DNA of 64,000 nt from Cryobacterium sp. SO1 (GTDB lineage Bacteria > Actinomycetota > Actinomycetes > Actinomycetales > Microbacteriaceae), in assembly GCF_004210215.2 (NCBI RefSeq), contig NZ_CP067394.1, forward strand, positions 124,001 to 188,000, read 5' to 3'. Below, piece by piece: positions 59,021-64,000 of the stretch (the stretch's first letter is position 1; every line of letters starts with the position of its first letter). The notes below the pieces were generated by a model. That model did not search any database. It was not told the origin of the DNA and was given only the letters and a program-made list of their open reading frames with translations. The position numbers and the translations under genes were made by a program.

Positions 59021-59713
59021 GTGGCTTTAGCTCGACCAGCACGGATCGGCGTCATCGCCCTGGTCCTGGGCGGACTCGTCATCGGAACCGTGGCCTTGGC
59101 AACGTCCGGCACGGATCGAACAGGCTCGGCCCAGGACGGCACCACCGCGGCCGATGCCTCCGCCGCCAGCTCGACAGACTCGGAGGCCGAGCCGCGCGAG
59201 ACGCCGGCGAGAACGGCCGAGCCCGTGGACCTGGACCCCGCGGTGCAGGCGCAGCTGAGCTACGCGCTGGCGCACTGGAGCGACTACAACACCGACGAGT
59301 ACGGCGTGGTCACCGGCAACGACTGCGTGAACTTCACCAGCCAGTCCCTGGTGGCCAGGGGTTGGGCGATGGACGAGGACTGGTGGACCAGCGGAACCGG
59401 CTCCGACTTCGACTTCTCCTCGCCCTGGGTGAGCTCGACGGCGTTCATGAACTACCTGGCCGACTCCGGCCGGGCGACCGCACTGACCGACGATCAGCGT
59501 GACCAGGTGAAGCTCGGCGACGTTGTGCAGTTCGACTGGGACAACTCCGGCGACCGCGACCACACCGCCATCGTTACCCGCATCGAGGGGACCGGCGATA
59601 ACATCGTCGTCTCCTACGCCGGGCACACCGACGACACCGACTATCTGTCGGTGGACTTCGCGATCACCGAGAAGCACCCGGGTGGGACCGCCTACTACTG
59701 GAGCATCCCCTAG
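59021..59713 (+). CDS. Exported amidase-domain protein (cysteine peptidase-like)
   Basis: 230 residues from the GTG at 59021 (AGAGG five bases upstream; an ATG 14 codons earlier is also open). Signal/membrane segment IGVIALVLGGLVIGTVALAT, a disordered Ala/Ser/Thr/Glu stretch, then the amidase_6-type domain: ALAHWSDYNTDEYGVVTGND, nucleophile region DCVNFTSQSLVARGW and the His in DRDHTAIVTRIEG, finishing with AYYWSIP. Probably a secreted peptidoglycan or peptide amidase. A broken copy of its catalytic half lies directly upstream. Confidence 0.8.
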   Translation: MALARPARIGVIALVLGGLVIGTVALATSGTDRTGSAQDGTTAADASAASSTDSEAEPRETPARTAEPVDLDPAVQAQLSYALAHWSDYNTDEYGVVTGNDCVNFTSQSLVARGWAMDEDWWTSGTGSDFDFSSPWVSSTAFMNYLADSGRATALTDDQRDQVKLGDVVQFDWDNSGDRDHTAIVTRIEGTGDNIVVSYAGHTDDTDYLSVDFAITEKHPGGTAYYWSIP

Positions 59714-59731
59714 CCCCCTCCCACCGCCAAT

Positions 59732-59787
59732 GACTCGCCCACTTCTGCTGGTGGGGCGGGTTCCGCACCAGCAGAAGTGGGCGAGTC
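59732..59787. terminator. Bidirectional terminator between amidase and pgm
   Basis: Perfect 22-base-pair arms (GACTCGCCCACTTCTGCTGG then TG; exact complement on the right) with a 12-base loop. It lies between two convergent genes, 18 and 11 bases from their stops. No T-run, as is common in high-GC genomes. Confidence 0.75.
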
Positions 59788-59798
59788 TGGTGCCGGGG

Positions 59799-61415
59799 CT
59801 AGCTGATCGCGGCGTCGACGATGGCCTTGGCCTCGATCTGCACTTGCGCCAGGTGCTCCGGGCCCTTGAACGACTCGGCGTAGATCTTGTAGACGTCTTC
59901 GGTGCCGCTGGGCCTGGCGGCGAACCAGGCGTATTCGGTGAGGACCTTGACGCCGCCGATGGCCGCGCCGTTGCCGGGAGCGTGGCTGAGCGCGCCGATG
60001 ATCTTGTCCCCGGCGAGTTCGGTGGCCGTGATGGCCGCGCCGTCGAGCTTGGCCAGGGCGCTCTTCTGCGCCGGCGTGGCCACGGCGTCGATGCGCTCGT
60101 AGGCCGGGGCGCCGAAGTGCTCGGCCAGTTCGGCGTAGCGCACGCTGGGCGACTTGCCGGTCACGGCGACGATCTCCGACGCGAGCAGGGCCAGCAGGAT
60201 GCCGTCCTTGTCGGTGGTCCAGACCGTGCCGTCAAAGCGCACGAAGCTGGCGCCGGCGCTCTCTTCGCCGCCGAAGGCGACCGACCCGTCGATCAGGCCG
60301 GGCACGAACCACTTGAAGCCCACCGGCACCTCCCACAGTTCGCGGCCGAGGAACCCGGCGACGCGGTCGATCATGGTGGAGGACACCAGGGTCTTGCCGA
60401 TCGCGGCGTCCGTCCGCCAGCCGTCGCGGTGGCTGTACAGGTACTCGATGGCCACGGCCAGGAAGTGGTTCGGGTTCATCAGGCCGGCGTCCGGGGTAAC
60501 GATGCCGTGCCGGTCGGCGTCGGCGTCGTTGCCGGTGAGGATGTCGAAGTCGTCCTTGTGCGCCAGCACCGACGCCATCGCAGAGGGGCTGGACGGGTCC
60601 ATCCGGATCTTGCCGTCCCAGTCCAGGGTCATGAACGCCCAGGTGGGGTCGACGTGCGGGTTGACCACGGTGAGGTTGAGCTCGTACCGGTCCCGGATCG
60701 CGCCCCAGTAGCCCACGCTCGCGCCGCCCAGCGGGTCGGCGCCGATGCGGATGCCGCTGGCCTTGATCGCCTTCATGTCGATGATGTTCTCGAGGTCGTC
60801 GACGTAGGCGCCGCGGAAGTCGTAGGTCTCCACGGCGCTCGGCTCCGCCATCCGCACGGCGCGCATCTCGTCGGCGATGATCTCGTTGGCCCGGTTGGCG
60901 ATCCAGGAGGTGGCGTCGCTGTCGGCCGGTCCGCCGTGCGGCGGGTTGTACTTGAAGCCGCCGTCCATGGGCGGGTTGTGGCTGGGGGTGACGACGATGC
61001 CGTCGGCCTGGTCGTCGTGGCCGGCCCGGTTGTAGGCCAGGATTGCGTGGGAGAGCGCCGGGGTGGGCACGTAGTCGTCGAACTCGTCGACCAGGACCCG
61101 CACGTTGTTGCCGACGAGGACCTCGAGGGCCGTGGTGGTGGCCGGCTTGCTCAGCGCGTGGGTGTCGGCGCCGATGAACAGCGGGCCGGTGATGCCCTGG
61201 CCGGCGCGGTACTCCACGATGGCCTGGGTGGTGGCGAGAATGTGGTTCTCGTTGAAAGCCGTGTTGAGCGAACTGCCGCGGTGGCCAGAGGTGCCGAAGA
61301 CGACCCGCTGGGCTGTGACGGACACATCCGGCTTGAGGTCGTAATAGGCCCGGATGAGGGCTTCAACGTCGATCAGATCTGATTTCTGGGCCAGGGTGCC
61401 TGCGCGTTCGGTCAT
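59799..61415 (-). CDS. pgm: Phosphoglucomutase (alpha-D-glucose phosphate-specific)
   Basis: 538 residues. VVFGTSGHRGSSLNTAFNEN, phosphoserine loop IVVTPSHNPPMDGGFKYNPP, metal loop LTGNDADADRHGIVTPDAG, sugar loop AFGGEESAGASF and phosphate-binding AARPSGTEDVYKIYAES. Interconverts glucose-1-phosphate and glucose-6-phosphate; would process glucose-1-phosphate released by the phosphorylase-like enzyme if that activity is real. ATG at 61415 lies seven bases after AAGACT, a weak leaderless-type start. Divergent from pheA. Confidence 0.93.
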   Translation of the reverse strand: MTERAGTLAQKSDLIDVEALIRAYYDLKPDVSVTAQRVVFGTSGHRGSSLNTAFNENHILATTQAIVEYRAGQGITGPLFIGADTHALSKPATTTALEVLVGNNVRVLVDEFDDYVPTPALSHAILAYNRAGHDDQADGIVVTPSHNPPMDGGFKYNPPHGGPADSDATSWIANRANEIIADEMRAVRMAEPSAVETYDFRGAYVDDLENIIDMKAIKASGIRIGADPLGGASVGYWGAIRDRYELNLTVVNPHVDPTWAFMTLDWDGKIRMDPSSPSAMASVLAHKDDFDILTGNDADADRHGIVTPDAGLMNPNHFLAVAIEYLYSHRDGWRTDAAIGKTLVSSTMIDRVAGFLGRELWEVPVGFKWFVPGLIDGSVAFGGEESAGASFVRFDGTVWTTDKDGILLALLASEIVAVTGKSPSVRYAELAEHFGAPAYERIDAVATPAQKSALAKLDGAAITATELAGDKIIGALSHAPGNGAAIGGVKVLTEYAWFAARPSGTEDVYKIYAESFKGPEHLAQVQIEAKAIVDAAIS

Positions 61416-61438
61416 AGTGTCCAGTCTTGCACTCCAAC

Positions 61439-61451
61439 TAGGCTGTGAGCC
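61439..61451 (+). promoter_or_regulatory. Leaderless promoter -10 box of pheA
   Basis: TAGGCT (61439-61444), seven bases, then ATG at 61452. Confidence 0.5.
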
Positions 61452-62396
61452 ATGCCACAGACTCCCGATGTGCACTACAGCTTCCTGGGGCCGGCCGGGA
61501 CCTTCACCGAGGCCGCGCTCGCCCAGGTGCCCGAAGCCCAGGGCCTGCCCTGGCGGGCGGTCAACAACGTGGGGGAGGCCCTCGCCGACGTGGTGAGCGG
61601 CCGCAGCGTCGCCGCGATGATCGCCATCGAGAACTCCGTCGACGGCGGGGTGAGCGCCACCCAGGACGCCCTCGCCAGCGTGCCGAACCTGCGGATCATC
61701 GGCGAGTACCTGGTACCGGTCAACTTCGTGCTGGTCGCCAGGCCCGGCACCACCCTTAACGACGTCAAGATCGTCAACGCGCATCCGGTGGCGTACGCCC
61801 AGTGCCGCAGCTGGCTGGAGCGCACCCTGCCCAAGCACGGGCACATCCCGTCGTCGAGCAACGTGGCCGCCGCGGCTGCGCTGTTCGAACCGGGTCCGGC
61901 GGATGCCGCCGTGGCCCCGCCCGGCATCGAGAAGCACCACGACCTCACCGTGCTCGCCCGCAACATCGGCGACAACCCCAACGCCGTGACCCGGTTCGTG
62001 CTTGTGGGCCGCACCACGCTCATCCCGGCGCCGACCGGGGCCGACAAGACCAGCGTCATCGTAGAACTGCCCGAGGACCGGGCCGGCGCCCTGCTCGAGA
62101 TGCTCGAGCAGTTCGCCACCCGCGGCGTCAACCTCAGCCTGATCCAGTCCCGGCCGATCGGCGACTCCCTCGGCCGGTACCGGTTCGTCATCGACGCCGA
62201 CGGCCACATCCTCGACGAACGGGTCGCCGACGCGCTGCTGGGCCTGCGCCGGTTCAGCCCCAAGGTGATCTTCCTCGGCTCGTATCCGCGGGCCGACAAG
62301 GCGGCCAACGTGTTCACCGACCGGTACGACGACGGGGTGTTCATCGAAGCCAGGGACTGGCTGCGCGGGCTCATCTCGGGGGAGCCGACGGAATGA
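61452..62396 (+). CDS. pheA: Prephenate dehydratase
   Basis: 314 residues. HYSFLGPAGTFTEAALAQVP, AMIAIENSVDGGVSATQDAL, VNAHPVAYAQCRSWL and NPNAVTRFVLVG (T-R-F) define the dehydratase domain (1-185). An ACT domain follows (IVELPEDRAGALLEMLEQFA, then GVNLSLIQSRPIGDSLGRYR) for phenylalanine feedback. Converts prephenate to phenylpyruvate. No chorismate mutase domain is fused. Stop overlaps the next start (ATGA). Confidence 0.93.
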   Translation: MPQTPDVHYSFLGPAGTFTEAALAQVPEAQGLPWRAVNNVGEALADVVSGRSVAAMIAIENSVDGGVSATQDALASVPNLRIIGEYLVPVNFVLVARPGTTLNDVKIVNAHPVAYAQCRSWLERTLPKHGHIPSSSNVAAAAALFEPGPADAAVAPPGIEKHHDLTVLARNIGDNPNAVTRFVLVGRTTLIPAPTGADKTSVIVELPEDRAGALLEMLEQFATRGVNLSLIQSRPIGDSLGRYRFVIDADGHILDERVADALLGLRRFSPKVIFLGSYPRADKAANVFTDRYDDGVFIEARDWLRGLISGEPTE

Positions 62397-62893
62397 CCGG
62401 GTCAGGGGGAGGCGACCGGCCGGTCTTCGACCCGCGGCACGACGCCAGGTTCCAGCGTGGCTACCGGCCCGGCGACGCGCCCAACGTGCCCGAGCGGCCC
62501 GGACTGATCAGCCCGCCGCCTACGTCCCCGGTCGCCGCGACCGTGGGCACCGACGACTCGCTCGACTTCGACACCCTGGCCTTCGACGGCGACGTCTTCC
62601 AGGACGAGCTGGAGAGCTCGAGGTGGAACCCGTTCATCGCCGTGCTCTGGGTGCTGGCCCTCGTGCTCCCCGCCGGGGGCATGGCACTGCAGTGGCAGGC
62701 CGTGAGCGGCATGTACCGGAACAACTCCTTTTCAGGCAACGGGGAACCACCGGTCTCCTTCGTGCTCCAGCAGTTCAGCTATCTGGTCGCGCCGCCCCTG
62801 ATCTCGGCCGGGGTCGTGATCCTCGGCGGACTGCTGTTCTGGCACGCGGCGGCCTGGCGAGCACGCCGGCGCCGTGCTGTCGAGGGCCTCTGA
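62393..62893 (+). CDS. Two-helix membrane protein, unknown
   Basis: 166 residues coupled to pheA (ATGA). The first 80 residues are disordered and acidic (PVFDPRHDARFQRGYRPGDA, DDSLDFDTLAFDGDVFQDEL). Two hydrophobic segments follow (FIAVLWVLALVLPAGGMALQ and LVAPPLISAGVVILGGLLFW), with a short outside loop, and a basic tail (RARRRRAVEGL). I do not recognise a family; my recollection is that similar proteins sit at this spot in other Microbacteriaceae. Confidence 0.75.
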   Translation: MTGSGGGDRPVFDPRHDARFQRGYRPGDAPNVPERPGLISPPPTSPVAATVGTDDSLDFDTLAFDGDVFQDELESSRWNPFIAVLWVLALVLPAGGMALQWQAVSGMYRNNSFSGNGEPPVSFVLQQFSYLVAPPLISAGVVILGGLLFWHAAAWRARRRRAVEGL

Positions 62894-62904
62894 CACCGAA
62901 CCGG

Positions 62905-63268
62905 TCAGGAACCATCCGTTCGCTGTGCGCGGCCGGCCGGCACCCGCACCAGCAGGGCCCCGGCATCCGCCCGGAGGAACATGCTCGCCACCGGACCGAA
63001 TTCGTCGCCGTCCAGCTCGTACGGTGCCGTCGCCGCCCGCGGCGAGCACCATGGCCACACCCTGGCGGAGCGCCAGCCGGGTGACATTCTGGTCGGGGTC
63101 GGCCACGCTGGTCTCGAGCCAGAGCGGAGCGTCCCAGCCGGCCGCGGCGGCGGCGGCGTTCACGGCCAGGCGCAACCTGTCGACATCCGTTTTCACCGGG
63201 TTGTACACCACCGCCGCGCCCCGGGCGCTCGCGAGGATCTCGCTGGGTCCGGAACTCGAGGCTGGCAT
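62905..63268 (-). pseudogene. Diacylglycerol kinase gene reduced by an internal deletion
   Basis: From 63268 one frame reads MPASSSGPSEILAS, AAVVYNPVKTDVDRLRLAVN and VLAAGGDGTVR, the start and GGDGT motif of a DagK-type lipid kinase. At about 63020-63025 this frame is lost and the next reads YELDGDEFGPVASMFLRADA and ALLVRVPAGRAQRT, the normal end of the same family. Roughly 200 residues of the middle are gone, with a frame change at the join. The product cannot be functional. Confidence 0.75.
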
Positions 63269-63304
63269 CAGCACAGGCCAGCAAGGGGGAACGGCTGGCG
63301 CTTG

Positions 63305-63316
63305 TAGACTGACCGA
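63305..63316 (+). promoter_or_regulatory. Leaderless promoter -10 box of serS
   Basis: TAGACT (63305-63310), six bases, then GTG at 63317. Confidence 0.6.
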
Positions 63317-64000
63317 GTGATTGATCCGGTGCTGCTACGCGAAAATCCCGACCTCGTCAAGCGATCGCAGGAGGCGCGGGGCGACTCTGTCGAGGCGGTC
63401 GACGCTGCGCTCGCCGCGGATACCGAGCGGCGATCCTCCATCACCGCGTTCGAGGCGCTGCGCGCGTCGCAGAACGCCTTCGGCAAAACCGTGGCGCAGG
63501 CGCCGCCGGCCGAGAAGAAGGCACTGGTCACTCAGGCGCAGAGTCTGGCCGCCGAGGTCAAGGCCGCCGCCGCCGCCGCCGCCGAGGCCGAGGCCCGCTT
63601 CACCAGTGTGATGCGCACCATCGCCAACCCGATCATCGACGGCGTGCCCGCCGGCGGCGAAGACAATTTCGCCACCCTGCGCATCCACGGCGAGATCCCC
63701 ACTTTCGACTTCGAAGCTCGCGACCACCTCGAACTGGGCGAAATGCTCGGCGCCATCGACATGGGTCGCGGCGCGAAGGTTTCGGGCGCCCGGTTCTACT
63801 TCCTGCGCGGCATCGGCGCCAGGCTCGAGATCGCCCTGATGAACATGGCGCTGGACCACGCCCTGGCGGCCGACTTCATCCCGATGATCACGCCCACCCT
63901 GGTGCGGCCGGAGATCATGGACGGCACCGGGTTCCTCGGCGAGCACGCCGACGAGATCTATCACCTGCCCGCAGATGACCTCTACCTCACCGGCACCAGC
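63317..64000 (+). CDS. serS: Seryl-tRNA synthetase, N-terminal part (runs off window edge)
   Basis: 228 codons are visible. VIDPVLLRENPDLVKRSQEA begins the long coiled-coil arm (residues about 1-105, with an Ala/Glu-rich stretch AAAAAAAEAEARF) that holds the tRNA. The class II catalytic domain starts with FEARDHLELGEMLGAIDMGR and motif 2-side segments (GARFYFLRGIGARLEIALMN, PMITPTLVRPEIMDGTGFLG). Charges tRNA-Ser. The GTG start is confirmed by the TAGACT box at the leaderless distance. Confidence 0.93.
   Translation, partial: MIDPVLLRENPDLVKRSQEARGDSVEAVDAALAADTERRSSITAFEALRASQNAFGKTVAQAPPAEKKALVTQAQSLAAEVKAAAAAAAEAEARFTSVMRTIANPIIDGVPAGGEDNFATLRIHGEIPTFDFEARDHLELGEMLGAIDMGRGAKVSGARFYFLRGIGARLEIALMNMALDHALAADFIPMITPTLVRPEIMDGTGFLGEHADEIYHLPADDLYLTGTS

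Overview
The window is high-G+C actinobacterial DNA. The 16S sequence, the extra 23S stem near 19200-19320 that is typical of Actinobacteria, and the gene content (olefin operon with fused oleBC, CebR-like sugar regulon, F420-type oxidoreductase) point to Microbacteriaceae. The 16S reads to me most like Cryobacterium, but the genus is a recollection and was not computed.

Layout. 0-9.2 kb: ABC exporter, cysteine-desulfurase-like protein, small membrane proteins, a frameshifted MFS pump, TrhO tRNA hydroxylase, a PEBP protein, an esterase and a nucleoside phosphorylase. 9.2-13.5 kb: an amidohydrolase, an IS1182-type insertion sequence sitting exactly at its stop codon, a thioesterase and an SRPBCC protein. 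13.5-21.1 kb: FAD oxidoreductase, then a complete rrn operon (16S-23S-5S, no spacer tRNA) closed by a strong terminator. 21.4-26.7 kb: adenine deaminase translationally coupled to a PutA-type proline-to-glutamate enzyme, then a YrhK-like membrane protein. 26.9-31.7 kb: oleA-oleBC-oleD, a full pathway for long-chain olefins joined by 4-bp overlaps. 32-42.9 kb: small regulatory modules (a GntR/YtrA pair with a palindromic operator; Lrp beside ddaH-like/rocD arginine-ornithine genes; FadR-type regulator with lldD; MarR with an MFS pump; DJ-1 protein with an HTH-only LysR fragment). 43-47.4 kb: lipase-like hydrolase, rearranged lipoate ligase, GNAT, orphan DNA methyltransferase, LLM oxidoreductase. 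47.4-56.9 kb: a carbohydrate regulon (LacI regulator, GH1 beta-glucosidase, two ABC permeases, binding protein) plus a 1162-residue cellobiose-phosphorylase-like enzyme; three copies of one palindromic operator tie them together. 57-64 kb: oxidoreductase, VanY-like peptidase, a decayed amidase copy beside the intact amidase, pgm, pheA, a membrane protein, a diacylglycerol kinase reduced by internal deletion, and the start of serS.

Two themes run through the window. First, at least eleven genes start exactly 6 bases after a TANNNT-like hexamer, the signature of leaderless transcription; this helps fix several start codons. Second, short GC-rich repeats related to GGTCGAGCCTGTCGAGACC occur between genes and, in OleBC, inside the reading frame, where they encode the inter-domain linker.

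No CRISPR array, tRNA, prophage or classical defence island was seen. The strongest candidates for something undescribed are the giant phosphorylase-like enzyme with its regulon, the repeat-built linker of OleBC, and the IS insertion that leaves the neighbouring stop codon and promoter intact.
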